A stretch of 64,000 nucleotides of DNA from Rhodococcus rhodochrous (GTDB lineage: Bacteria; Actinomycetota; Actinomycetes; Mycobacteriales; Mycobacteriaceae), in assembly GCF_014854695.1 (NCBI RefSeq), contig NZ_CP027557.1:3224001-3288000 (forward strand), read 5' to 3'. The position numbers and the translations under genes were made by a program. Each line of letters starts with the position of its first letter. Position 1 is the first letter of the stretch. This document shows, one piece after another, positions 48,091 to 59,211 of this stretch. The notes under the pieces were generated by a model. It saw only the letters and a program-made list of their open reading frames with translations. It searched no databases and had not been told where the DNA came from.

Positions 48091-50193
48091 ATGTCCGTCC
48101 ACACCTCGGGACCGGAACTCGAGAGTGGTGCGCGGACGACAGGCACGCGCCCCGCGCGCCGTGCCGACATCGACGGACTGCGCGGTCTCGCGATCGCGCT
48201 CGTGGTGATCTTCCACGTCTGGTTCGGTCGCGTCTCCGGTGGTGTCGACGTCTTCCTGGCGCTCTCCGGCTTCTTCTTCGTGGGCACGCTCCTGAGGACG
48301 GCCGACTCCTCGGCCCCGCTCGATCCGCGTCCCGTCCTGCGGCGGATCGGCCGTCGTCTGCTGCCTCCGCTCGTCGTCGTGCTCACCGCCGTCGCGGCCG
48401 CCACGGTGGTGCTGCGGCCGTTCACGCGGTGGCTCGACGTGGCCGACCAGACCGGGGCGTCACTGCTCTTCTTCCAGAACTGGTACCTCGCCCGCACGGC
48501 GAGCGACTATCTGGCCGCGGATCCGATGGTCAGCCCGCTCCAGCACCTGTGGTCGATCGCCGTGCAGGGCCAGTTCTACATCGCGGCGCTCGTGGTGGTG
48601 TTCGGCTCCGCGTGGCTACTGCGCCGGATGTCGGTGCCGGTCCGCCTGCCCCTGACGGTGCTGCTGGCCGTCCTCACCGCGGCGTCGCTGGCGTACGCGG
48701 TGCTCGCCGACCGGCCGCAGTCGTGGCTGTACTACGACAGTGCCGCCCGTGCCTGGGAGCTGACCCTCGGCGGACTGCTGATGTGCCTGTCGCCGTGGTT
48801 GCGGGTTCCGCGCGCGCTGCGGATCGTGCTCGGTGCGCTCGGACTCGCGGTGCTGCTCGCGTGCGGCTTCGTCCTAGACGGCAACGCCCTCTTCCCCGGG
48901 CCGTGGGCACTCGTCCCCGTCGGGGCGGCGATGGCGCTCGTCGTCGCGGGCATCCGCTCCGGCTCCGGCCCTGGTTCGGACTCCGGCGCCGAGCACGACA
49001 CGCCGTCGGCGCGACTGTTGGCATCCGCGCCCATGGTGCGCCTCGGGGCGATCGCCTACGCGCTGTACCTGTGGCACTGGCCGATCCTCATCGGTTACCT
49101 GATCGTGCGCGGGCACCCGTCCGTCGGCCTGGTGGGCGGACTCGTCGTGATCGCCCTGTCGCTGCTGCTCGCCGAGGCGTCGACCCGGTGGTTCGAGGAC
49201 CCCATCCGCCGCGTCGAACCCCCTCGGCCGTCCCGCACCGCGCTCGTGGGTCTCGTGACGGTCCTGGCCGTCGCTCTCGTCGGGGCCGCGAACCTCTGGC
49301 ACACCCACGTCGACCGTTCGACGGAGGCCCTCGAAGGCGTCACCGCTCTGCCGACGGAGCTGTATCCCGGCGCTGCGGTGTTCGATCCCGCCGTCTCCAC
49401 CGAGGCGCAACCGGTGCAACCGCCGCTGCTCGTCGCCCATCGCGACCTGCCTCCCGCGACGCTCGACAACTGCATCGCCCAGCACACCAATCGCACACCG
49501 TTGACCTGTACCTACGGCGACCCGCTCGCGACGCGACGCATGGTGATCGTCGGGGGGTCGCACTCGGAGCACTGGCTCGCCGCGCTCGACGCGCTCGGCA
49601 TCGAACACGGTTTCCGCCTCGACACCTATCTCAAGGTCGGGTGCCCGCTCTCCGATCCCCTCGCCCCGCTCGTCGAGGAGTCCCCGACGGTCGAGTGCGA
49701 CACGTGGTCGACCGCCGTGCTCGCGGAACTGCGCGCAGATCCGCCCGACTACGTGTTCACCACGTCGACGCGCACCAAGGACCAGGGCGAGGGACCGGGC
49801 GACTTCGTTCCGTTCTGGTACGTCGATCTGTGGGAGACGCTCGCCGACTACGGCATCCCGGTGGTGGCGATCCGCGACAACCCGTGGTTGTTCCGCGGCG
49901 ATCTCGCCTATCGGGCCGCGGACTGCCTCGCGGGGGGCGGCACCGCGGAAACGTGCGGGGTGCCGCGCGAGGAGGCGCTGGACCCGATCGACCCGGCCGT
50001 CGCCGCATCCGCGCACCTGCCCACCGTGTCGCTGCTCGACCTGTCCGACAAGTTCTGCCGGCAGGATCTGTGCCGGGCGGTGGAGGGAAACATCCTCATC
50101 TACCGTGACGAGAACCACCTCACCACGACCTACGTCCGGACGCTGACGCCCGAGCTCGGCCGACAACTCGGTCCCGCCACCGGTTGGTGGTGA
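48091..50193 (+). CDS. Acyltransferase-3 membrane protein with C-terminal SGNH domain
   Basis: Encodes 700 aa. Residues about 25-425 are an OafA-type acyltransferase-3 domain with about 10 TM segments ([16 protein letters not shown] with the catalytic-type [29 protein letters not shown]). Residues about 450-700 form an extracytoplasmic SGNH-like domain: Ser490 in [10 protein letters not shown], and D673/H676 in RDENHLTT. It would O-acylate a cell-envelope polysaccharide or lipid. It follows the position of Rv1565c beside the tre genes in mycobacteria (from memory). Nothing specific shows the acceptor. Confidence 0.9.
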   Translation: MSVHTSGPELESGARTTGTRPARRADIDGLRGLAIALVVIFHVWFGRVSGGVDVFLALSGFFFVGTLLRTADSSAPLDPRPVLRRIGRRLLPPLVVVLTAVAAATVVLRPFTRWLDVADQTGASLLFFQNWYLARTASDYLAADPMVSPLQHLWSIAVQGQFYIAALVVVFGSAWLLRRMSVPVRLPLTVLLAVLTAASLAYAVLADRPQSWLYYDSAARAWELTLGGLLMCLSPWLRVPRALRIVLGALGLAVLLACGFVLDGNALFPGPWALVPVGAAMALVVAGIRSGSGPGSDSGAEHDTPSARLLASAPMVRLGAIAYALYLWHWPILIGYLIVRGHPSVGLVGGLVVIALSLLLAEASTRWFEDPIRRVEPPRPSRTALVGLVTVLAVALVGAANLWHTHVDRSTEALEGVTALPTELYPGAAVFDPAVSTEAQPVQPPLLVAHRDLPPATLDNCIAQHTNRTPLTCTYGDPLATRRMVIVGGSHSEHWLAALDALGIEHGFRLDTYLKVGCPLSDPLAPLVEESPTVECDTWSTAVLAELRADPPDYVFTTSTRTKDQGEGPGDFVPFWYVDLWETLADYGIPVVAIRDNPWLFRGDLAYRAADCLAGGGTAETCGVPREEALDPIDPAVAASAHLPTVSLLDLSDKFCRQDLCRAVEGNILIYRDENHLTTTYVRTLTPELGRQLGPATGWW

Positions 50194-50240
50194 CGCGCTC
50201 ATCCGGTGCCGCGAGCGCCGGAAGACTACTGTTGGCGTGC

Positions 50241-52528
<2,288 letters not shown>

Positions 52529-52532
<4 letters not shown>

Positions 52533-54922
52533 CCACCGGAGGTGCGGAGTCGGCAGGTGTGAGCGGCACCGGCGCGGGGAATACTGCGCCGGTGTTGTCC
52601 ACCTACCGACTCCAGATGCGCGGCGACGAGTGCACCTTCGCCGACGCCGTCGCCCTGCTCGACTATCTCGACGCCCTGGGTGTCTCGCACGTCTACCTCT
52701 CCCCCGTCCTCAGCGCGACGATCGGCTCCACCCACGGATACGACGTGGTCGACCCCGGTACGGTCTCCGAGTCGCTCGGGGGACGCGAGGGCCTGGAACG
52801 GCTGTCGCGGGAGGCACGCGCACGGGGCATGGGGCTGGTCGTCGATATCGTCCCCAACCATGTCGGGGTGGCCGATCCACGCCAGAACGCGTGGTGGTGG
52901 GACGTCCTGAAGCACGGCTCCGGATCCCGCTACGCGTCGTTCTTCGATCTCGACCTCGCCGATGACAACGGTGTGGACGGCCGGATCGCTCTGCCGGTGC
53001 TCGGATCGGACGACGCCGTGCAGGAACTGACCGTCGACCGCTCCGGCGACGAGCCGATGCTCGCCTACTACGACAAGCGATTCCCGATCGCTCCCGGGAC
53101 CGACGAGGGCACCGGTGAGGAGGTCCACGCGCGGCAGGCCTACCGGCTCGTGGCGTGGAACTCGGGGTTGATCGGATACCGCCGCTTCTTCACCGTCGAC
53201 GATCTCGCCGCGGTGCGGGTGGAGGATCCCGCGGTGTTCGACGCGACGCACGAGCAGGTCGCGTCGTGGATCGCCGACGATCTGGTCGACGGGATCCGCG
53301 TCGACCATCCGGACGGTCTCGCCGATCCGGCCGGCTATCTCGCGCGCCTGCGCGAGGTGATCGGCCCCGATCGGTGGCTCGTGATCGAGAAGATCCTCGG
53401 CGACGCCGAACCGCTGGATGCGACGCTGCCGGTGGACGGCACCACCGGATACGACGCACTCGGCGAACTGTCGACGGTGTTCGTCGATCCGGCCGGCGAG
53501 ACGGAGCTGAACGCCCTGTCGCGCAGGTTCACCGGCGCCGAAGGCGACGCGCCGTGGCTGCACGCCCGCGAACACGACCTCAAACGGTCGGTGCTCGGCA
53601 GCGGGCTCGCACCCGAGGTGCGCCGCCTCGTGCGGGCGATCCGACGCGAGACCGGCGACACCGGGTGCGACGACGCGGCGCTGCGCGAGGCCGTGATCGC
53701 CGTCGCCGCACAGCTTCCCGTCTACCGCGCCGACTACGCGCCGCTCGCGACCCTGGTGCCGCGCATCGTCGGCGACCTCGCGCGGACGCAGCCCGCGCTC
53801 GATCCCGCGCTCGCGGTGTTCGCCCGGGCGATGGCCCTCGGTGGTGAGGCCGCGGCCCGCTTCGGCCAGGTGTGCGGTGCCGCGACGGCCAAGGCGGTCG
53901 AGGACTGCCTGTTTTACCGGGCGGCGCGGCTGATCTCGCTGCAGGAGGTGGGCGGGCAACCCGGCCGTTTCTCGGCCACCCCGGCCGAATTCCACCTCGC
54001 GTGGACCCAGCGAGCACGGCACTGGCCGCGGGCGATGACCACCCTGTCGACCCACGACACCAAACGCAGCGAGGACGTCCGGGCGCGGATCGGCGTGCTC
54101 TCGCAGGTCGCCGACGAGTGGTCCCGTCGGCTCGGGTCGTGGAACGAGTCGGCGCCCGCACCGGATCCGGCGATCGGATTGTTCCTGTGGCAGACCCTGT
54201 TCGGAGTCTGGCCGCTCGACGGAGTGGTGACCGACGAGCTGCGCGAACGGGTACATGCCTACGCGCAGAAGGCGCTGCGGGAGAACGGAACCCGAACCAC
54301 GTGGACCGAGGTCGACGAGGAATTCGAGACCGCGGTGGACCGGTGGCTGGACGCGGTCTTCGACGGTCCGGTCGCGGGTGAGCTCACCGGATTCGTCACC
54401 GAGGTCGAACCGCACGTCGCTGCCGTCTCGTGCGGCCAGAAACTGTTGCAACTGCTCGGCCCCGGCGTCCCCGACGTCTATCAGGGCACCGAACTGTGGG
54501 ACGACTCGCTCGTCGACCCGGACAACCGGCGACCGGTGGATTTCGACGCCCGACGGCGGCTGCTCGACGACCCCGATTCGGCGCCGGCGAAGTTCACGAT
54601 CGTGCGCACCGCGCTCCGGTTGCGCCGCGAACGACCGGCGAGCTTCGTCGGCGGGGCGTACGTTCCGGTCCTCGCCACCGGACCGGCCGCCGAGCACCTG
54701 CTCGCATTCGGCCGCGGTCCGGCGCCGGACGACCTCGACGTACTCGCGGTGGCCTCCCGCCGCACCGTGGCGCTGTCGCGCTCGGGGTGGAAGGACACCA
54801 CCGTCGACCTGCCGGACGGCGACTGGTCGGATGCCCTGACCGGACGCTCCTTCACCGGTCGGGTGCGGGTCGCCGATCTGCTCGACTCCCTGCCGGTCGC
54901 GGCGCTGGTCCGCGCGCGTTAG
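52529..54922 (+). CDS. treY: Maltooligosyltrehalose synthase
   Basis: Encodes 797 aa from GTG 52529 (GTGA overlap with treX). It converts the reducing-end alpha-1,4 bond of maltodextrin into alpha,alpha-1,1. GH13 family 26 features are visible: STYRLQM at the start, [51 protein letters not shown] and [17 protein letters not shown]. About 20 residues before STYRLQM look disordered. Its stop overlaps the stop of the convergent membrane gene by 3 nt. Confidence 0.95.
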
Positions 54923-55431
54923 TCCTCGAGCGCGTCGAGCGCTTCTTCCGCGTCGAGTCGCCGCTGGGTGCGTCGCCGGCTCCAGGCGAGAACCAGTCCT
55001 GCGAGGACGATGGCGACCGCCGCGCCGACGACGCGCCCCGCCCAGGTCGCGGCGTCGTTCTCGAAAGGATGGCTTTCGTAACGCAGGCGGAGGAAGATGC
55101 CGGCGACGCCGACGAGATAGAGCGCGGCGGCGGCGGCACTGCGGGGTCGCCACAGTTTCGCGGTGGCGTACAGGTCGACGTCGCGTTGCCGCGCGTACAA
55201 CTGGGTCACGATCGACACGACGAACCAGGCCACGAGGATGCCCAGTGCCGTCCACGCCCCGGGGCGGCCGGCGAGCCACGGGAGCAGCGCCGCCGCCACC
55301 AGCGCGATCCACAGGGACAACTGGAATCCCACCGCCGATGCTTCGTTCCAGACGTCTCGCTGACGTTCGTCGCGGTAGAACTCGTCGTCCAGATCGCCGA
55401 TGAAGCGCGCGGTTTTCACGAAGACCGTCAT
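54919..55431 (-). CDS. Four-TM membrane protein paired with HTH regulator
   Basis: Encodes 170 aa with four hydrophobic segments (about 36-54, 60-77, 101-114 and 133-149), a polar N-terminus (IGDLDDEFYRDERQRDVWNEA) and a charged C-terminal tail ([19 protein letters not shown]). It overlaps the upstream HTH gene by 4 nt. HTH plus small membrane protein pairs of this kind are widespread in bacteria with unclear role, possibly membrane-stress or toxin-like systems. It lies between treY and treZ as part of an inserted block. Confidence 0.78.
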   Translation of the reverse strand: MTVFVKTARFIGDLDDEFYRDERQRDVWNEASAVGFQLSLWIALVAAALLPWLAGRPGAWTALGILVAWFVVSIVTQLYARQRDVDLYATAKLWRPRSAAAAALYLVGVAGIFLRLRYESHPFENDAATWAGRVVGAAVAIVLAGLVLAWSRRRTQRRLDAEEALDALED

Positions 55432-55649
55432 GAGGGCTCCTTGGTGGTGAGCGGGAACAGTTCCTCGACCGTGCTGTCGAGTCTGAGGGCGAGACGCAGA
55501 GCGAGGTACACGCTGGGCGCGTAGTCCCCCTTCTCCGTCGAGACGATGCTCTGTCTGCTGACGCCGACCGCGTCGCCGAGCGCGGCTTGGGTGAGTCCCG
55601 CTTTCTTGCGGAATTCGCGGACCCGGTTGCTCCTCGGTGTGTCGGTCAC
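55428..55649 (-). CDS. Small XRE-family HTH regulator
   Basis: Encodes 73 aa from GTG 55647-55649, almost only a Cro/CI HTH (VREFRKKAGLTQAALGDAVG, ISRQS-like VSRQSIVSTEKGDYAPSVYL). It ends PLTTKEPS and overlaps the membrane protein start (ATGA). YozG/Xre-like small regulators of this form often pair with a membrane gene. The near-consensus promoter upstream contains a palindrome, so autoregulation is likely. The mRNA may be leaderless (-10 ends 6 nt before GTG). Confidence 0.88.
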   Translation of the reverse strand: MTDTPRSNRVREFRKKAGLTQAALGDAVGVSRQSIVSTEKGDYAPSVYLALRLALRLDSTVEELFPLTTKEPS

Positions 55650-55655
55650 ATCAGA

Positions 55656-55686
55656 AGTAAACTCTGCTTGTCATTTTATGTCAAGC
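55656..55686 (-). promoter_or_regulatory. Promoter and 21-nt palindrome before the HTH/membrane pair
   Basis: On the minus strand TTGACA (55679-55684), 17 bp, TTTACT (55656-55661) form a near-consensus promoter. A 21-nt imperfect palindrome at 55666-55686 (8 of 10 pairs, arms GCTTG/CAAGC) covers the -35 and spacer. An 11-mer CTTGTCATTTT recurs at 55667-55677 and 55690-55700. It is a probable operator of the small XRE protein. Confidence 0.65.
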
Positions 55687-55774
55687 ATTCTTGTCATTTT
55701 CGATCGTCGAACCACCCCGGCACACCCGTCGAACCGGACATGCGATCACCCTCGGCGCAGTCGATCACGAAATG

Positions 55775-55789
55775 GAGAATTACATTCTC
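55775..55789. promoter_or_regulatory. Palindrome GAGAAT-tac-ATTCTC
   Basis: Perfect 6-3-6 inverted repeat, 15 nt. It shares arms and outer spacing (GAGAA-n5-TTCTC) with the site at 2429-2443 before the acyl-CoA dehydrogenase operon. A TACATT (55781-55786) inside could be a -10. Candidate operator for the amidohydrolase gene. Confidence 0.5.
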
Positions 55790-56015
55790 TCAATCGAAGG
55801 TTCCGACACCGCTCCGGTCTTCGGCGAATCATGCAACAATGCCGCGATTTCCGAGCGGGATCCGATCCCGACGAGGGGTGGATTCGGGATCGTCACCTAC
55901 GGAATCCATCCGATACGCAGCGATCCTTGATTTATGTTCTCGAATACGGAAATCTAGTTCTCATCGCGAGCGCCGACGCCGGCAGGACCTTTGCGCAGCC
56001 CAGGGAGAGGATTCG

Positions 56016-57293
56016 ATGAAAACCGAAGACATGGTGATGATCAGCATCGACGACCACGTCGTCGAACCCGCGGACATCTTCGAGAAGCACTTCCCCAAGA
56101 GCCTGATGGACCAGGCTCCCAAACTCACCGCCCATCCCCGCAACCCCACTGTGCAGGCCTGGCAGTTCCAGGGCACCGTTGTCGGCAGTTCCGGCCTCAA
56201 CGCGGTCGTCTCGTGGCCCAAGCACGAATGGGGCATGGACCCGACCGGCTACGCCGAGATGCGGCCGGGCGTCTACGACATGGACCTGCGGGTGCGCGAC
56301 ATGGACGCCAACGGCACCCTCGCCGCGACACTGTTCGCCACCTTCCCCGGCTTCGCCGGCACCCACCTGGCGAGCCTGCCCGACAAGAAGCTCTCCCTCG
56401 CCGCGTGCAGGGCTTTCAACGACTGGGTCGTCGGTGAGGTCCCGGACGCACACCCGGGCCGGTTCATACCGATCGGCATCATCCCCTTCTTCGATGCGGA
56501 CGAATCCGTTGCCGAGGTTCACCGGATCGCAGCCATGGGATGCCGGTCGATCAGCATCCCGGAGACGCCGTACGGCGTCGGTGAGGGTTATCCCGATTTC
56601 AAGTCCGGGCACTGGGACCCGATCTTCAAGGCGTGCGTCGAGCACGACATCGTGCTGTCCCTGCACATCGGCGGCGGCATCAACCTGGTCAAGCGCCCGG
56701 CCGGTTTCAACATCGACGACATGATGATCCTCACGCCGCTCATCTCCACCATTGCGGCGACCGACATCATGCTCAGCGGCGCCTTCCAGAAGTTCCCCGA
56801 TCTGAAGGTCGCGATGAGCGAAGGCGGGGTCGGCTGGGTCGCCCCGTGGCTCGACCGTCTCGACCGGCACATCGTCAACCAGTCCTGGACCGGCACCAGC
56901 TTCCTGCCGGCCGGGACGAGCCCGACGGACGTGTGGCGCAAGAACTTCCTCGCCTGCTACATCACCGAGCCGAGCGGGCTCAACAACCGTCACAGGCTCG
57001 GCGTCGACACCATCGCGTGGGAATGCGACTACCCGCACTCCGACTCGACGTGGCCGAACTCCCCCGAGATGCTCAAAGAGGAACTCGACGCGTGCGAGTG
57101 CACCGACGAGGAGATCGACAAGATCACCTTCGCGAACGCCGCGAAATTCTTCGGCTGGGATCCGTTCAAGCACATCCCGCGTGAGGAGGCCACCGTCGGC
57201 GCCCTGCGCGCCCGCGCCACCGACGTCGACATCAGCGAGACGTCCAAGGAGGAGTACCGCCGCCGTTACGAGCTCGCCAACTCCGGCTCGTAG
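56016..57293 (+). CDS. Amidohydrolase-2 family metal-dependent hydrolase
   Basis: Encodes 425 aa with a strong AGGGAGAGG site before ATG 56016. The ACMSD-type TIM barrel begins MISIDDHVVEPADIF with the D-x-H metal motif. LSLHIGGG and ECDYPHSDSTWPNS supply a further His and the conserved Asp. Relatives include decarboxylases and hydrolases of aromatic or CoA-linked acids, and actinobacteria have many of unknown substrate. It stands alone, ended by a very long palindromic terminator. The upstream GAGAAn5TTCTC site hints at co-regulation with the dehydrogenases at 1-2.4 kb. Confidence 0.86.
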   Translation: MKTEDMVMISIDDHVVEPADIFEKHFPKSLMDQAPKLTAHPRNPTVQAWQFQGTVVGSSGLNAVVSWPKHEWGMDPTGYAEMRPGVYDMDLRVRDMDANGTLAATLFATFPGFAGTHLASLPDKKLSLAACRAFNDWVVGEVPDAHPGRFIPIGIIPFFDADESVAEVHRIAAMGCRSISIPETPYGVGEGYPDFKSGHWDPIFKACVEHDIVLSLHIGGGINLVKRPAGFNIDDMMILTPLISTIAATDIMLSGAFQKFPDLKVAMSEGGVGWVAPWLDRLDRHIVNQSWTGTSFLPAGTSPTDVWRKNFLACYITEPSGLNNRHRLGVDTIAWECDYPHSDSTWPNSPEMLKEELDACECTDEEIDKITFANAAKFFGWDPFKHIPREEATVGALRARATDVDISETSKEEYRRRYELANSGS

Positions 57294-57319
57294 GGCCTGC
57301 TCCACAGGAGCCCACAACA

Positions 57320-57355
57320 GACGATGCCCGCCGATCCGGATCGGCGGGCATCGTC
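57320..57355 (+). terminator. Perfect 36-nt palindrome, terminator of the amidohydrolase gene
   Basis: Bases 57320-57337 are the exact reverse complement of 57338-57355 (18+18, no mismatch), 26 nt after the amidohydrolase stop. RNA would form a long GC stem with a minimal loop at GATCCGGATC. Also serves the converging LOG-like gene, whose stop is at 57396. Confidence 0.8.
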
Positions 57356-57395
57356 ATGTCTGCTGGGTACTGCCTACTGTCGTGCCACGGTCGGC

Positions 57396-57881
57396 TCATA
57401 CCGGGTCCTTGCGCCACAGCAGTGCATGCAGGCACTCGACGGCCTCGGCGGGCGATTCGACGTCGAGCACTCCCGCGGCGGGCATCCGCCAGCCTCCGAT
57501 CGCGATGACCGGCACACCGATGCGGACGGCGAGCGCGATCTCGCTCATGGTGCCCCAGCTTCCACCCACCGCGATCAACGCGTCGCTGCTGCGCACGAGC
57601 AACGCGTTGCGCATCTCTCCGAGGCCCGTGGGAACGGCCACCGTCAGATAGGGATTGCCCTCGGCACGGTCGTCTCCGGGCAGCAGGCCGAGGGTCGTCC
57701 CACCGGCTTCCACAGCGCCACGGCAGGCTGCCGCCATCACCCCACCAAGACCACCGGTGACCACGACGGCCCGGCGTCCGGCGAGGAGTCCCCCGACCTG
57801 GCGGGCGAGGCGTCGCTGTTCGGGCGTGGCTTCACCCGGCCCCACGACCCCGACATAGCGCTGCGCATTCATGTTCGGCAT
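57396..57881 (-). CDS. LOG/SLOG-family nucleotide-binding protein (TIGR00725-like)
   Basis: Encodes 161 aa (ATG 57881, or 57872 three codons later). Rossmann-like with VTGGLGGVMAAACRGA and the SWGTMSEIALA loop, the TIGR00725 variant of the LOG/lysine decarboxylase-like superfamily. Canonical PGGxGTxxE becomes GGSWGTMSE, so phosphoribohydrolase activity is uncertain. Such proteins bind nucleotides or nucleotide-derived ligands. Isolated gene between the amidohydrolase terminator and a YchJ-like gene on the other strand. Confidence 0.82.
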   Translation of the reverse strand: MPNMNAQRYVGVVGPGEATPEQRRLARQVGGLLAGRRAVVVTGGLGGVMAAACRGAVEAGGTTLGLLPGDDRAEGNPYLTVAVPTGLGEMRNALLVRSSDALIAVGGSWGTMSEIALAVRIGVPVIAIGGWRMPAAGVLDVESPAEAVECLHALLWRKDPV

Positions 57882-58004
57882 TCTGCATCATGGAGCGCTC
57901 CGGAGCGCGCGGTCCGAGAACATCATTCGCACTCGGTGATCGTCCGCTCCCACAGTCACCGCCCCGCGGTCGGCCGACCGAGCCCCTCGGGGGACACTGT
58001 GGCC

Positions 58005-58418
58005 ATGAGCAGAGCCGACCGCAGCACCGACACCCGCCCGGACTCCCCGTGCCCGTGCGGTCGCGGCGTTCCCCTGTCCGAATGCTGCGGGCCGCTGCTG
58101 GCCGGTGCGAGCGCGCCCACCGCCGAACGGCTGATGCGTTCGCGGTACACGGCATTCGCGACGCGCGATGCGGCGCACCTGCTGCGTACCTGGCACCCGT
58201 CCACGCGTCCGCGCTCGATCGAGTTCGACCCCGGTCAGCGCTGGACCGGTCTCGAGGTGTTGCACACCACCGGAGGCGGATTCCTGCACACCACCGGCAC
58301 GGTGGACTTCCGCGCGCACTGGACGGCGGACGGGGTGCCCGATTCGATGCGCGAGCACAGCCGGTTCGTGCGGGAGGACGGCGAGTGGCTCTACCTCGAC
58401 GACCGCGGTGACGACTGA
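58005..58418 (+). CDS. YchJ-family (UPF0225) protein with SEC-C-like cysteine motif
   Basis: Encodes 137 aa from ATG 58005; the longer in-frame region upstream is antisense to the LOG gene and is rejected. The N-terminal cysteine cluster CPCGRGVPLSECCGP is the SEC-C-type zinc site. LMRSRYTAFATRDAAHLLRTWHPSTRP and GFLHTTGTVDFRAHW are the conserved YchJ core with an NTF2-like fold. Function unknown. A TetR gene converges on it with an 10-nt gap. Confidence 0.88.
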   Translation: MSRADRSTDTRPDSPCPCGRGVPLSECCGPLLAGASAPTAERLMRSRYTAFATRDAAHLLRTWHPSTRPRSIEFDPGQRWTGLEVLHTTGGGFLHTTGTVDFRAHWTADGVPDSMREHSRFVREDGEWLYLDDRGDD

Positions 58419-58428
58419 ACCGACTCCG

Positions 58429-59100
58429 TCACGGCGCCGTTCGCCGCAACAGCGTCGCGCGCAGCGTCCCCGAGAGCCACTGACGGTACTGGTCGACGTC
58501 CCATCCGCGATCCCGTCTCAGCAACGCGTGCACCTGCGGGGAACTCAGGGTGAACAGGACATCGGCCGCGTGCTCGACGGTGACGTCCTCGCGCAGCCAG
58601 CCGGCGTGTTCGAGTCCTTCCGCGAGGGTGCGGGCGTTCTCGGCCGTCGCCTTCGCGTCGTCCGCGGCGAAACGACGCATGTCGGGGTCCGCCCCCGATG
58701 ATTCCACGGAGGTCATGAGCAGCCCGCCCGCGCGTTCGAGCATCGCGGTGCCGTAGCGGACCACCTGCTCGACCACGAGGTCGACGTGCGAGACCGCGCC
58801 GCTGACGTGGGACGGTTCCGGATCCGCCGCCGCGACCGCGCGCGGATCGCCGTCGCCGGTCACCGCGTGATCGAGCGCCTCGCGGAAGATCTCCGCCTTG
58901 CCGCCGGGGAAGGCGGTGAACACCGTCCGCACCGCCACACCCGCTTCGTCCGCGATGTTCTTGACGGTGGTGCTGACGTAGCCGTCGCGAACGAACAGCC
59001 GCGCTGCGGCGTCGCGGATCGTCTCGCGGGTTCGGCGGGCCGCTTCCTCCCGCAACGGTGAGGTGTACCGTCGGCGGGCTCGCTCGGGATTCGGGTTCAC
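58429..59100 (-). CDS. TetR-family regulator
   Basis: Encodes 223 aa from GTG 59098-59100. The HTH is REEAARRTRETIRDAAARLF with STTVKNIADEAGVAVRTVFT (about 40-59). The ligand domain is long and acidic (DPEPSHVSGAVSHVDLVVEQ). It is divergent from treZ across 111 nt that contain a 12-nt palindrome. Control of itself, and perhaps treZ, is possible. No other neighbour suggests a ligand. Confidence 0.87.
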   Translation of the reverse strand: MNPNPERARRRYTSPLREEAARRTRETIRDAAARLFVRDGYVSTTVKNIADEAGVAVRTVFTAFPGGKAEIFREALDHAVTGDGDPRAVAAADPEPSHVSGAVSHVDLVVEQVVRYGTAMLERAGGLLMTSVESSGADPDMRRFAADDAKATAENARTLAEGLEHAGWLREDVTVEHAADVLFTLSSPQVHALLRRDRGWDVDQYRQWLSGTLRATLLRRTAP

Positions 59101-59119
59101 TCCCCCAGTATCGAGTGCA

Positions 59120-59131
59120 TTGCAGCTGCAA
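59120..59131. promoter_or_regulatory. 12-nt palindrome TTGCAGCTGCAA between TetR and treZ
   Basis: A perfect palindrome 20 nt upstream of the TetR GTG and 81 nt upstream of treZ. Symmetric site with the size of a TetR half-operator pair; it may be the operator of the adjacent TetR protein. Confidence 0.45.
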
Positions 59132-59211
59132 CAAAATTGACGCGCGGCGGGGTGGGACGCCGGTCGGCGCCATCCCCTGCACCGACGCCGTCGACACGGC
59201 ATGCTGGTCGA

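Larger units (their letters stand above)
55650..56015. other. 366-nt non-coding, relatively AT-rich spacer
   Basis: No supported gene. It holds the divergent promoter of the HTH pair at its left end, a palindrome at 55775-55789, a TATGTT -10-like box (55933-55938) and an AGGGAGAGG ribosome site before the amidohydrolase. Base composition is clearly more AT-rich than neighbours. A 79-codon open frame (55691-55930) has no ribosome site and poor codon pattern. Confidence 0.6.

Noticed and set aside
55691-55930. 79-codon frame in the AT-rich spacer
   Set aside because: No ribosome site, no hydrophobic or domain pattern, poor third-position GC bias.
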